The translations under genes were made by a program, and so were the position numbers. Shown here piece after piece: positions 9,309 through 18,034 of a stretch of DNA of 64,000 bases. Source of the stretch: Stappia sp. BW2 (GTDB lineage Bacteria > Pseudomonadota > Alphaproteobacteria > Rhizobiales > Stappiaceae). The notes under the pieces are model-generated. The model saw only the letters and a list, made by a program, of their open reading frames with translations, ran no database searches and had not been told where the DNA came from. The stretch's first letter is position 1, and every line of letters starts with the position of its first letter. Location of the stretch: NCBI RefSeq assembly GCF_008107695.1, contig NZ_VIRG01000070.1:930001-994000 (forward strand), in the 5' to 3' direction.

Positions 9309-10484
9309 ATGACGTATGCCGACAATCGCGTGCCTTCCGGCAGCGCCCTGACAGTTTTGAAAAACGCCCGGCTCGTGCTCGCGGACGAGGTCATCAGTGG
9401 GCACGTTGCCTTTTCCGACACCGGGATTGTCTCGGTTGATCAGGGCAACGCGCCGCAAGCCGGGGACGATCTTCAGGGCGATTATCTGCTGCCGGGGCTG
9501 GTCGACATTCACACCGACCATTTCGAAAAACATGTCTTCCCGCGTGCTCATGTGCGTTGGGATCCATCACGGGCTGCGATGGCACATGATGCGCAGATCA
9601 TCGGCAGCGGCATCACCACCGTTTTCGACAGCCTGTGCGTTGGCGCGACGATCAAGAACCCGGAACGCCGGGAAATCCTTGCGCCGATGATCGATGCGTT
9701 GGAAACGCTCCAGGCGGCTGGCATGTTGAAGTCCGAGCACCTGGTGCACCTGCGCTGTGAGATTACGGATGGCGAGACCACGCGCCTGACGGAAGAAAAC
9801 ATCGGCAAGGACATCGTGCGCATGGTGTCGGTGATGGAACACCTGCCGGGCCGTCGGCAGAGCAAGGATGTTGAGGCCTACCTCCACCGGCGCATGGCGG
9901 ATACGGGCGAAACACGTGCCGTTGCCGAGCGGGAGACGCAGATACTTCTGAATTTTTCGGACGAAACCAGCTCGAAGGTGCGGCCGGCGGTGGTCGCGCT
10001 GGCGCATGCGCACAAGCTGCCGCTGCTCAGCCACGATGATACGGAACTTGAGCATATCGACGAGGCACTTGGTGAAGGTATCAGTGTTTCGGAATTTCCC
10101 TGCACGCTGGAAGCGGCCCGCAAGGCCAAGAGCCATGCCATGCATGTTGTCGGCGGCGCGCCCAATGTCATTCGTGGTGGCTCCCAATCAGGCAACATCG
10201 CTGTCAGCGCGCTCCTGGCAGAAGATCTGGTCGATATCCTGGCATCCGACTACGTCCCGCGCTCGCTGCTTGACTGCGCTTTCCTCGTGGGAACGGGAGA
10301 CGCCTTCCACGCTGATCTGCCGGCGGCAATCCAGATGGTTTCGAAAACACCGGCGGAAGTGGCCGGGCTGTCGGACAGGGGCGAGATCGCTGAGGGCAAA
10401 CGCGCCGACCTGCTTCACGTTGGCGTCTTCAACGGACATCCCTTCATCAAACGGGCCTGGCGGAACGGTCAGCGGGTGCTCTGA
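9309..10484 (+). CDS. phnM: Alpha-D-ribose 1-methylphosphonate 5-triphosphate diphosphatase PhnM
   Basis: Amidohydrolase-fold enzyme of the C-P lyase pathway; releases pyrophosphate from alkylphosphonate-ribose triphosphate. The 391 residues include LPGLVDIHTDHFEKH, the PhnM version of the metal HxH site, then AHDAQIIGSGITTVFD and a C-terminal GxxAEGKRADLL typical of amidohydrolases. The gene stands alone on this strand and converges on phnCDEE. The C-P lyase core genes phnGHIJKL are not in the window, so they must be elsewhere or absent. Regulation may be by PhoB (candidate box at 9122-9150). Confidence 0.94.
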   Translation: MTYADNRVPSGSALTVLKNARLVLADEVISGHVAFSDTGIVSVDQGNAPQAGDDLQGDYLLPGLVDIHTDHFEKHVFPRAHVRWDPSRAAMAHDAQIIGSGITTVFDSLCVGATIKNPERREILAPMIDALETLQAAGMLKSEHLVHLRCEITDGETTRLTEENIGKDIVRMVSVMEHLPGRRQSKDVEAYLHRRMADTGETRAVAERETQILLNFSDETSSKVRPAVVALAHAHKLPLLSHDDTELEHIDEALGEGISVSEFPCTLEAARKAKSHAMHVVGGAPNVIRGGSQSGNIAVSALLAEDLVDILASDYVPRSLLDCAFLVGTGDAFHADLPAAIQMVSKTPAEVAGLSDRGEIAEGKRADLLHVGVFNGHPFIKRAWRNGQRVL

Positions 10485-10687
10485 TCGTTCAGCGGTGAAA
10501 CGCGGTTATTGAACGTCTTCGAGACTGGGCTCGTGGTGAGGTCACGGAATGGATGCTGTGGCTCGACCACGGCATCCATGCCGTTTCCCAGGGTATCGGG
10601 AGGCGTTGATTGGTGTTTGCGGAGTGAGGGGCACGCAGCGAAAACGTGGCAACGCGATCAAAGGGGATGCTTCGCCACATCACGATC

Positions 10688-11545
10688 TCACGTCCGCCCA
10701 GACTCCGAGCCGATGATCTTCCGGCGCAGGAAGCCGGAGAAGCCGTCGATCAGGTAGACGACCAGCACGATGAGGAAAATGATCGTCCAGGCTTCCGGCC
10801 AGCGATAGGCCTGGATGCGGTCGGCGAGGAGGAAGCCGATGCCACCGGCGCCGACGATGCCCAAAATTGTGCCGGTGCGGGTGTTGGATTCGAAATTGTA
10901 GAGAATGATCGACAGGATCACCGGCAGGGCCTGTGGCAGGACTGCGAAGCGGATCGTCTGGAGACTGCCGCCACCGGAGGCGCGGACACCTTCTGCCGGT
11001 TTCTGGGACGTGTTCTCGATCGCTTCGGAAAAAAGTTTGGAGAAGGTGCCGATTTCCGACACCGCGATGGCCAGGATGCCGGCCAGCGGACCGAGGCCGA
11101 ACGCGCGAATGAAGATGAGGGCAAGGATCAATTGTTCGATGGCTCTAAGAGCATCGAACCCGCGCCTGACGCCAAGCCGGAGCCAGGAGAACGGCATGAT
11201 GTTCTTGGCACCCAGAAACGCCAGCGGAAACGCAATCACGGCCCCCAGAAGCGTGCCCATGAAGGCCATGGCGACAGTTTCCCCAAGGCCTTTCAGGATC
11301 TCCTGCCACTCCGCCCAGCTCCTCCAGATATGGGGCGGAAACATGAAGGCCAGCACGTCGCCGAAGCGTGTCGCTCCCTGAAGAAGTCGTGCGGGCGCGA
11401 AACCGAAATCCCACAGGCACCAGCCTGTCAGAAGAAGGAAAACCGTCCAGCCGGCAAGCTGGATCAGACGTGTGCGGCGAGGCGTGGAAAAGGCACCTGG
11501 AACCAGAGATCTGGCGCGTGCGATGTTGGGCGTTGGAGCGGTCAT
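10688..11545 (-). CDS. phnE: Phosphonate ABC transporter permease (second PhnE)
   Basis: Integral membrane half of a phosphonate importer, 285 residues. A hydrophobic helix at residues 28-48 is followed by a binding-protein-dependent permease core. The cytoplasmic EAA-type loop reads EGVRASGGGSLQTIRFAVLP. The start is set at the ATG 11545, two bases after the stop of the upstream phnE, with AAAAGG as ribosome site; a longer frame to 11827 would overlap that gene. Last gene of phnC-phnD-phnE-phnE. Confidence 0.93.
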   Translation of the reverse strand: MTAPTPNIARARSLVPGAFSTPRRTRLIQLAGWTVFLLLTGWCLWDFGFAPARLLQGATRFGDVLAFMFPPHIWRSWAEWQEILKGLGETVAMAFMGTLLGAVIAFPLAFLGAKNIMPFSWLRLGVRRGFDALRAIEQLILALIFIRAFGLGPLAGILAIAVSEIGTFSKLFSEAIENTSQKPAEGVRASGGGSLQTIRFAVLPQALPVILSIILYNFESNTRTGTILGIVGAGGIGFLLADRIQAYRWPEAWTIIFLIVLVVYLIDGFSGFLRRKIIGSESGRT

Positions 11546-11547
11546 GG

Positions 11548-12462
11548 TCAGATACCTTTTCCGGTCAGGCCGATGATGTGGTGGCGCACCTTCTCGCTCA
11601 GCATGTCGATGACGATCACGGTGACGAAGACAATCAGGAACAGGGCCGAGAGATCGGTGTATTCCTGCAGGGACATGGCCACGCGGATCTCCTGGCCTAG
11701 GCCGCCTGCACCGACAAAGCCGACGATGGAGGATGAGCGGACGTTGATTTCGAAACGCAGCAGCGTGTAGCTGATGATGTTTGGAACAACCTGGGGCACG
11801 ATGCCGTAGCGGATCTGGTCGAACCACGATCCCCCCGAGGCTTTGATACCTTCCAACGGTCGCATGTCGGCATTTTCGTTGGCTTCTGAATAGAGCTTGC
11901 CCAGAGCGCCGGTAGCGTGAAGACCGATGGCGAGCACACCGGCCAGAGGACCTACGCCGAAACAGAAAACGAAGATGAGGGCCCAGACCAGATCAGGGAC
12001 CGTCCGGATGATTTCCAGAAACCGCCGGGTCACGTTCAGCACCCATCTGTTGGGCGACAGGTTCCGCGATGCCGGGAAACTCAGGAAAAAGGCCCCGACG
12101 ATGCCAAGCAGCGTTGCCATATAGGCGATCAGGATCGTCTCCAACAGCAGCCAGAGCCAGACCTTCCAGCGCCAGAACCAGCCAGCAAGATCCGCACCCA
12201 GCGTTTCACGATGAAGCTCGGGCAAGGTCTTGTAGAGATATTCTCCCAGCCGCGGCAGGCCTGCCCAGATCTTCCACATGGAAACACGCTCGCCGCCGGG
12301 AAGGGTGACGTCGGTCATGTCGAAGAAGCCGCCGATCCAAGCCGTGACCAAGAAGCAGAGAGCAAAAAGCAGCGTGGAGATCAGGTTCAGCCGCAGGGCA
12401 GACCGGCGGGCGGTGGCGTAGTCGTGTTCGAATTGATCGATGGCGGGGGTAAGGGCTGTCAT
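11548..12462 (-). CDS. phnE: Phosphonate ABC transporter permease (first PhnE)
   Basis: 304-residue inner-membrane permease. It has an N-terminal TM about residues 24-43, a long periplasmic segment, then the five-helix permease core containing RTVPDLVWALIF and an EAA-type loop EGIKASGGSWFDQIRYGIVP. It pairs with the downstream PhnE to form the channel of a PhnCDEE importer. The ATG at 12462 is chosen because the longer frame to 12672 runs through a hairpin and has no N-terminal family match. The ribosome site is weak. Confidence 0.92.
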   Translation of the reverse strand: MTALTPAIDQFEHDYATARRSALRLNLISTLLFALCFLVTAWIGGFFDMTDVTLPGGERVSMWKIWAGLPRLGEYLYKTLPELHRETLGADLAGWFWRWKVWLWLLLETILIAYMATLLGIVGAFFLSFPASRNLSPNRWVLNVTRRFLEIIRTVPDLVWALIFVFCFGVGPLAGVLAIGLHATGALGKLYSEANENADMRPLEGIKASGGSWFDQIRYGIVPQVVPNIISYTLLRFEINVRSSSIVGFVGAGGLGQEIRVAMSLQEYTDLSALFLIVFVTVIVIDMLSEKVRHHIIGLTGKGI

Positions 12463-12652
12463 GGCCACTGCCGTTGCTCGCAATTGAAATGAAAGCGCCG
12501 ATGGATCGCCGCGAACAGGTGTTGGAAACGAGGCTGCTTCACAAAGCTGCGCCTTGACGTGCGACGGGACGGACAGCCGCGACAGATGAGCCGCAAGAAA
12601 GCAGCCTGCCGTCTTTGCCGTCGGACCGCACCTGGCGCTTCCTCTGCGGAGA

Positions 12653-12691
12653 GCCGTTTCAGGCCTGACCAACGGCCCGGCCTGAAACGGC
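12653..12691 (-). promoter_or_regulatory. Strong stem-loop between phnD and phnE
   Basis: GCCGTTTCAGGCC and GGCCTGAAACGGC form a perfect 13-bp stem with a 13-base loop starting 14 bases after the phnD stop. Such structures after a binding-protein gene commonly stabilise its mRNA and cut downstream expression. No U-tract. Confidence 0.6.
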
Positions 12692-12704
12692 GTTCAAGTC
12701 AGCA

Positions 12705-13616
12705 TTAGCCGCCGCGACGCTGTTTTTTCAGCCAATCGCGCATGTCGACGATCCACTGGTAGCGATCGTGATCAACCTCGATCCAGCCTTCCTGCGTGCT
12801 GTCTTCGCCGCCGGTCATCTCGATGAAGGCGAGCGTGTCTTTTTCCGGGATCTCCATGACCGCGGTGCGCATGGCATCGATCAGCCCCTTGGGCAGGTTT
12901 GCGCGGGCGGCCAGCGGGCCGGAGGTGATTTCCGGGGATTTCCAGATGGTGCAGATCGAGTCTTTTTCGATCATGCCCTTGGTGACCATGCGCTGGGGAA
13001 TACCGTCTTCTTCGTTGGTGATGTAGGTGGCGGCAGCGTCATACTGCTTGTTGTAGACGCCAAGGACACCGGTTTCATGGGCGCCGGAGAAGGGGATGGC
13101 CTTGAAAAAGGTTTTCGGGTCGTAGCCCTGTTTGCTCAGGTTGAAGTAGGGGACCGCATAGCCGGAGGTGCTGTCCGGATCGGCAAAGGCAAGCGTCTTG
13201 CCTTTGAGGTCGTCCAGGGTCTTGTAGCCACTGTCGCAACGTACGGCGACCACTGAGAAATAGCCGGTGGAACCGTCTTTCTGCAGGCGCGAGACCAGCG
13301 GAACGATACCGCCGTTGGTTTCGGTGTAGGCGGCGGCATAGGAGGACGACCCGAAGAAGGCAAACTCGATCTGGTCGGCTGCCATCGCCTGGATCACGCC
13401 GTCGTAAGAGCCGGCCGTGAAGATCTCGACATCGACGCCGAGTTCATTTTCCAGGTATTTCTCAAACGGTGTGTAGCGGGCGATCCGGTCCTTTTCGTTT
13501 TCTCCGGACAGGATGCCGAACTTGATCGTCTTGTACTGGTCCTTCCAGCCTTCGGCGAGGGCCGGGGAGGCTGCAAGGATGGCAACGGATACGGCGGCTG
13601 CAAATAGGGCCTTCAT
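12705..13616 (-). CDS. phnD: Phosphonate ABC transporter periplasmic binding protein PhnD
   Basis: Solute receptor for phosphonates and related phosphorus compounds. The 303 residues start with a Sec signal (LFAAAVSVAILAASPALAE). The mature protein shows family landmarks: PFEKYLENELG, MAADQIEFAFFGSSSY and the SGAHETGVLGV loop that contacts the phosphonate group. The ATG at 13616 is preceded by AAAGGAG; the frame to 13661 is an artificial extension. Between phnC and phnE in a four-gene operon. Confidence 0.95.
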   Translation of the reverse strand: MKALFAAAVSVAILAASPALAEGWKDQYKTIKFGILSGENEKDRIARYTPFEKYLENELGVDVEIFTAGSYDGVIQAMAADQIEFAFFGSSSYAAAYTETNGGIVPLVSRLQKDGSTGYFSVVAVRCDSGYKTLDDLKGKTLAFADPDSTSGYAVPYFNLSKQGYDPKTFFKAIPFSGAHETGVLGVYNKQYDAAATYITNEEDGIPQRMVTKGMIEKDSICTIWKSPEITSGPLAARANLPKGLIDAMRTAVMEIPEKDTLAFIEMTGGEDSTQEGWIEVDHDRYQWIVDMRDWLKKQRRGG

Positions 13617-13705
13617 CTTAAGTCTCCTTTGGTGCCGGCTGGTCCGGCGGGTTGGCGGCACAAGCCGCTTAAGGCTGCGAGAGCGGAAAGACCGCTTCGC
13701 GAAAG

Positions 13706-14527
13706 TCAGGTCCCGAAGGCCTTGACGGGCTGCCGGGAAGAGGTTGCTGTCAGGGAGATGGAGGTCACCGCTTCGTTGATGTCGGCCGAAAGATCATCGG
13801 TGCCGTAGATCTGACGCACCTTTTCGCTTGTCAGTGCTTCCGGTGTGCCGTCGAACTGAACCCGCCCGTCCTTCATCGCGACGATCCGGTCGCAATAGGC
13901 ACGGGCAGTGTCGAGTGTGTGCAGGTTGACCAGAACCGTGAGACCGTCCGTCCGGTTGATTTCGCGCAGGGCGTCCATCACCCGGCTGGCATTGGCCGGA
14001 TCGAGAGAGGCAATCGGTTCGTCGGCCAGCATGATGCGCGGGTTCTGCACCAGTGCCTTGGCAATGGCGACACGCTGCTGCTGGCCGCCCGAAAGGGTTC
14101 CTGCACGTTGCAGCGCCTGGGGCACCAGACCGAGCCGGTCCAGCGCTTCGATGGCACGGGCGCGGTCTTCGTCGGTGAAGGAGCGCGTCATGGACCGCAG
14201 GAAGCCTGTGTGGGCTATCCGGCCGATCATGACATTGGTCAGCACATCCATGCGTTCAACAAGATTGAATTGCTGAAAGATCATCGCGCAGGACGCCCGC
14301 CAAAGGCGCAGGTCGCGGCCCTTCAGGGCCGTGATGTTCTGGCCCTCATTCAGGATCGTGCCCCGGCTGGGGTCGGTCAGCCGGTTGACCATGCGCAGGA
14401 AAGTGGACTTGCCGGCCCCCGATCGACCGATGACGCCCACCATCTGCCCCTTGGGAATGGCAAGGGAGACGCTGTCCACAGCGGTCAGGTCTCCAAACAC
14501 TTTTGATAATTGCTCAATGACCAGCAT
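13706..14527 (-). CDS. phnC: Phosphonate ABC transporter ATP-binding protein PhnC
   Basis: Cytoplasmic ATPase of the phosphonate importer, 273 residues. Walker [11 protein letters not shown]-loop region [17 protein letters not shown] (characteristic of PhnC), ABC signature LSGGQQQR, Walker B IMLADEP and the H-switch NLHTLD are all intact. First gene of the minus-strand phn operon, divergent from the second transporter operon across a 298-base AT-rich promoter region. Confidence 0.95.
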   Translation of the reverse strand: MLVIEQLSKVFGDLTAVDSVSLAIPKGQMVGVIGRSGAGKSTFLRMVNRLTDPSRGTILNEGQNITALKGRDLRLWRASCAMIFQQFNLVERMDVLTNVMIGRIAHTGFLRSMTRSFTDEDRARAIEALDRLGLVPQALQRAGTLSGGQQQRVAIAKALVQNPRIMLADEPIASLDPANASRVMDALREINRTDGLTVLVNLHTLDTARAYCDRIVAMKDGRVQFDGTPEALTSEKVRQIYGTDDLSADINEAVTSISLTATSSRQPVKAFGT

Positions 14528-14825
14528 CGGCCCCTCCGAAAAACGGAGAGCGAGATAGCAGGCATGCGCTGGGATCAGATGTCTATACGATTATACTTTT
14601 ATGAATTTTTACGACAATGGTACGATTAAGATTTGCCGGTAAACAAATAAGAGGAAGAATTATTTGTTAGATTCAAGATAATGGAAATTTCCCCTTTGAA
14701 GTTCTGTTTTGGTGGGATGTAAATTTCGTAAAATTTACATAATACAGTCACGTTCAACAGCGCGCTTGTCGTTACGCTCACTTTGCCTTGCCGGCTTTGT
14801 TTCGGTTTTCTGAGGAGTTCCCGTC
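14528..14825. promoter_or_regulatory. Divergent promoter region between the two phosphonate-type transporter operons
   Basis: The 298 bases are distinctly AT-rich compared with the flanking genes and contain no ORF. TACGATTA is repeated at 14586-14593 and 14621-14628. A perfect 24-bp palindrome at 14717-14740 is listed separately. Both operons must be controlled from here. Confidence 0.6.
14717..14740. promoter_or_regulatory. Perfect 24-bp palindrome, candidate operator
   Basis: ATGTAAATTT (14717-14726), spacer CGTA, AAATTTACAT (14731-14740): arms are exact reverse complements. It lies 86 bases before the second phnD-like start and 190 bases before phnC. Symmetry and placement suggest a dimeric regulator site; no regulator gene is adjacent. 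Confidence 0.5.
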
Positions 14826-15698
14826 ATGCGTTTTTTGAAATCCGCCGCCCTCGCGGCTGCAGTTCTCGCCGTTTCCCTGTCTTCATCCCTGGCCGATAGC
14901 TTCAAGCTGGCCGTAACTGATGTGGAAGGCCTGGAGCGGCTTCAGGTCGAATGGGGTCCGTTCAAGGACGCCCTCGAAAATGCGACAGACCACACGTTCG
15001 AGTTTTTTCCGGTGACCAGCCGTACCGCGGCTGCTGAAGCCTTGCGCGCCAAACGCGTCGATTTCGTCGTGACCGGGCCTGCCGAATACATCGTGATCAA
15101 CGAACTGACCGAAGCCCGCCCGCTGATTGGTCTCGGCCGTCCGGACTATTTCTGTGCCATCGTCGTGCGTGCCGACAGCGGCTTCACGCGCCCGGCCGAT
15201 CTCAAGGGCAAGAAAGTGGCCTTCGGCGACATCGGGTCCACGTCCAACATGCTGTGTCCGATGCAGTTGATGGCCGACTATGGTGTCGATCCGATCAAGG
15301 ACATCGACAAGCTGCATACCTCTCGCAACATCGCGCATGAGGCCTTGAAGAAGGGTGATGTTGCGGCCATCGGCATCAACCACAATTCCTGGCTGGGCAC
15401 CCGCAACAAGGATGACAGCGTCCCCAACGGCTTTTTCCGGGTGATTGCCCGTTCCGGTGATCTGCCGAACGACATGATCATGGTCGGGGCCCATGTCGAT
15501 CCCGCGGCAGCGCAGAAGCTGCGCGAGGCGATCCTCGACAACAAGGATTCAATCATCGCCGCGATCCTGCAGCATGAGGAAAACGACAAGTATTCGGGCA
15601 TGGATCTGGTGGCGATCGAGGACGGTTCCTACGACCTCGTCCGGTCCATGTACACCACCGCCGGTTTCCCGCAATACGACAAGTTCATCGGTGAATAA
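14826..15698 (+). CDS. Divergent PhnD-like ABC transporter substrate-binding protein
   Basis: 290-residue secreted receptor with a Sec signal (SAALAAAVLAVSLSSSLADS). It belongs to the broad phosphate/phosphite/phosphonate binding-protein family: the DLKGKKVAFGDIGSTS segment aligns with the PhnD LKGKTLAFADPDSTSG region, and RAKRVDFVVTGPAEY with the PhnD ADQIEFAFFGSSSY. It lacks the SGAHETG loop of the neighbouring PhnD and has extra Cys (YFCAIV, NMLCPMQ). Its ligand may therefore differ from alkylphosphonates. First gene of an overlapping four-gene operon; its TAA overlaps the next ATG by one base. Confidence 0.85.
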   Translation: MRFLKSAALAAAVLAVSLSSSLADSFKLAVTDVEGLERLQVEWGPFKDALENATDHTFEFFPVTSRTAAAEALRAKRVDFVVTGPAEYIVINELTEARPLIGLGRPDYFCAIVVRADSGFTRPADLKGKKVAFGDIGSTSNMLCPMQLMADYGVDPIKDIDKLHTSRNIAHEALKKGDVAAIGINHNSWLGTRNKDDSVPNGFFRVIARSGDLPNDMIMVGAHVDPAAAQKLREAILDNKDSIIAAILQHEENDKYSGMDLVAIEDGSYDLVRSMYTTAGFPQYDKFIGE

Positions 15699-16513
15699 TG
15701 GCGCAGCCTCTGCTCCAGTCCGCCGGCGCGGTTGCGCCGGCGGTTCCGGCTTCAAAACCCGAGACAAACCCAATCTGCGATCTGAAGGTTGAGGGACTCT
15801 GCAAGTCGTTCGGCAAGGATCGGAACGTGCTGCGCGGTATTTCCTTTTCCGTGGGCCGTGAGGAAGCGGTTGCCCTGATCGGCTCCAACGGTGCTGGCAA
15901 ATCGACCGCCTTGCGGTGCGCACTGCGGCTGATCGAGCCGGAAGCCGGTTCGGTTCTGCTGTTCGGCGAGGATATTTCCGCGGCGCGTCAGCGACAACTC
16001 AGACGGGTTCGCGCCGAAGTTGGGTTTGTCTTTCAAAAGCACAATCTGGTGCCGCGGGTTTCCGCGTTGACCAATGTGATCCATGGCAATCTTGGCCGTG
16101 CCGGCGGCATACGCGGCTGGTCGCAGCTTCTGGCCGCAACGGCCTTGCGGGATCGGGCGATGGCCTGCCTCGAAAGGGTCGGGCTCGCAGACCAGGCCTT
16201 GAAACGGGCTGATCAGCTCTCCGGCGGCCAGTCCCAGCGGGTGGCGATTGCCAGGGCCCTTATGCAGCAGCCCAAAATGATTGTCGCGGACGAGCCGGTT
16301 GCCAGTCTGGATCCGGTTGCCGGTCAGGAAGTGATGGACCTCTTTCGCCAACTGACCCGGGAAGAGGGGATCACGCTTCTGTTCACCTCGCACAACGTCC
16401 AACAGGCGCTTGCCTATTCCGACCGTGTCCTTGCGATCCGGCAGGGGGAAGTCGTTCTGGATGACAGCAGCAGCGGTTTGAGCGCTGCGGATCTGGGGAA
16501 GCACTATGGCTGA
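15698..16513 (+). CDS. PhnC-like ABC transporter ATP-binding protein
   Basis: 271-residue ATPase. After an unusual Ala/Pro-rich N-terminal extension of about 28 residues the ABC domain shows Walker A GSNGAGKST, Q-loop FQKHNLVPRVSALTNV, signature LSGGQSQR, Walker B MIVADEP and H-switch SHNVQ. Similar to PhnC in the Q-loop segment, hence grouped with phosphonate-type importers. The start overlaps the binding-protein stop (TAATG) and its end overlaps the permease by 8 bases, so translation is coupled. Confidence 0.9.
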   Translation: MAQPLLQSAGAVAPAVPASKPETNPICDLKVEGLCKSFGKDRNVLRGISFSVGREEAVALIGSNGAGKSTALRCALRLIEPEAGSVLLFGEDISAARQRQLRRVRAEVGFVFQKHNLVPRVSALTNVIHGNLGRAGGIRGWSQLLAATALRDRAMACLERVGLADQALKRADQLSGGQSQRVAIARALMQQPKMIVADEPVASLDPVAGQEVMDLFRQLTREEGITLLFTSHNVQQALAYSDRVLAIRQGEVVLDDSSSGLSAADLGKHYG

Positions 16514-17339
16514 TCTCCTGACATTCAAGCACTCTCGCCTGCCGGACAGGTTCGAACGTCCCGGCGCGCTGCACTTCGTCGTCTACGTGGCTCTGATTGC
16601 CTTTGTCGTCTGGTCGTTTCAGGGGGCCGGCTGGTCTTTTTCCGCTCTGGTCTCTGGCGGTCCGGCACTGGCCGACTTCCTGTCGCGGGCCTGGCCGCCG
16701 TCGCTGGAGCGGTTGCCACAATTGTCGAAAGCGCTGCTGGAAACATTCCAGATGGCGCTGGCAGGTACGCTCATCGGCATTGTTCTCAGCCTGCCGCTGG
16801 CGGTATTGGCCGCAAAGGGGTTGACGCGACCCTCCTTGCTGTCACGGGCTGTCTATACGTCTGCGCGTTTGCTGATCGCTCTCTTCAGGACGGTGCCGGA
16901 TCTCGTGTGGGCACTGGTTTTCGTCATTTCGGTCGGGTTGGGGCCTTTTGCGGGCACGCTGGCCATCGCTGTCGACACCGTCGGTTTCTGCGGACGTTTC
17001 TTCGCTGAAGCCATGGAAGATGTGGAGAAGGGGCCCGGCGAAGCGCTGACAGCCGCCGGGGCGGGCCGCTTCGACACGATCTTCTGTGCGGTGGTGCCCG
17101 CCGCGATGCCTTCCTTCATCACCACGTCGCTGTTCGCGCTTGAAAAGGCGACCCGGTCGTCCGTCGTGCTCGGCCTTGTCGGGGCAGGGGGCATCGGCAT
17201 CGAACTGAAGGTGGCTATGGACTTTTTTGACTACCAGCTCGCGATGACCATCATCCTGATGATCTTCGTGCTGGTTCTTTGTGTTGAACGGCTCGGCAAC
17301 CTGACCCGCAGCCGCATTCTGGAAGGAGCATCTCAATGA
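16506..17339 (+). CDS. PhnE-like ABC transporter permease
   Basis: 277-residue inner-membrane permease with an N-terminal helix (about residues 23-41) and the permease core: GTLIGIVLSLPLAVLAAKG, FRTVPDLVWALVFV (shared with PhnE) and an EAA-type loop EALTAAGAGRFDTIFCAVVP. A single permease gene here presumably forms a homodimer, unlike the two-PhnE system next door. It overlaps both neighbours (8 bases before, 4 after). Confidence 0.9.
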   Translation: MADLLTFKHSRLPDRFERPGALHFVVYVALIAFVVWSFQGAGWSFSALVSGGPALADFLSRAWPPSLERLPQLSKALLETFQMALAGTLIGIVLSLPLAVLAAKGLTRPSLLSRAVYTSARLLIALFRTVPDLVWALVFVISVGLGPFAGTLAIAVDTVGFCGRFFAEAMEDVEKGPGEALTAAGAGRFDTIFCAVVPAAMPSFITTSLFALEKATRSSVVLGLVGAGGIGIELKVAMDFFDYQLAMTIILMIFVLVLCVERLGNLTRSRILEGASQ

Positions 17340-18010
17340 GCAACGCACTAGCCTCACAAAAAACCGATACGGCCCATCTGGCCTGGGACAAACGCTGGCA
17401 GACGGAGGAGGGCCGGGCCGACTGGTTGCGTCCGGATCCGGATGTTGCCGGTCTGATTGAACGACTGCAGAAGCAGGAAAAGGTCCGGGCTTTGGATCTT
17501 GGTTGCGGCGTTGGCCGTCACGCCCTGTCTTTCGCCCGTGCCGGTTTCGAGACGCATGCGATGGATCTTTCCAAAGCGGGGTTGGCGGAACTGGAAAAGA
17601 GTGCGGCAGCGGAAGGTGTGAACATTGAAACTCATCTGGCCCCGATGACGGCGCTGCCGTTCGAAGACAACAGTTTCGACTACGTTCTGTCCTTCAACGT
17701 GATCTATCACGGCGATCCCTCAATCGTTCGCACAGCGATCTCGGAAATCGCCCGGGTACTGAAACCTGGCGGGATCTATCAGGGGACAATGCTGTCGAAG
17801 CGCAACGCCAACTTCGGTATCGGGACGGAAGTGGCCGCCGACACCTGGGTGCGCGATGGCGACGACGACAAGGATCACCCGCATTTTTATTGCAACGCGA
17901 GTGAGCTGGTGGCTCTGTTCGACCGTTTCGAGCTGAGCTATCTCGAAGACAAGGTGCACACGAAACCCGGTTCGTGGCACTGGCACATGATTGCCGAACT
18001 CAACCGCTGA
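17336..18010 (+). CDS. Class I SAM-dependent methyltransferase linked to PhnD-like transporter
   Basis: 224-residue cytoplasmic methyltransferase. Motif I LDLGCGVG lies at residues 53-60, an acidic ribose contact follows in AMDLS, and post-motif segments FDYVLSFNVIYH and VLKPGGIYQGT fit the Methyltransf_11/25 and TehB-like families. Its start (ATG at 17336) overlaps the permease stop in ATGA, so it is translationally coupled to the importer. That argues the enzyme acts on the imported compound or on a toxic analogue. Substrate unknown; oxyanion detoxification is one possibility. Confidence 0.85.
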   Translation: MSNALASQKTDTAHLAWDKRWQTEEGRADWLRPDPDVAGLIERLQKQEKVRALDLGCGVGRHALSFARAGFETHAMDLSKAGLAELEKSAAAEGVNIETHLAPMTALPFEDNSFDYVLSFNVIYHGDPSIVRTAISEIARVLKPGGIYQGTMLSKRNANFGIGTEVAADTWVRDGDDDKDHPHFYCNASELVALFDRFELSYLEDKVHTKPGSWHWHMIAELNR

Positions 18011-18034
18011 TCGAGCGGGCCGTGCTGGCGGGCG

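Noticed and set aside
10646-11770. 374-codon plus-strand ORF across both phnE genes
   Set aside because: Low-complexity, crosses a gene boundary on the other strand; antisense artefact.
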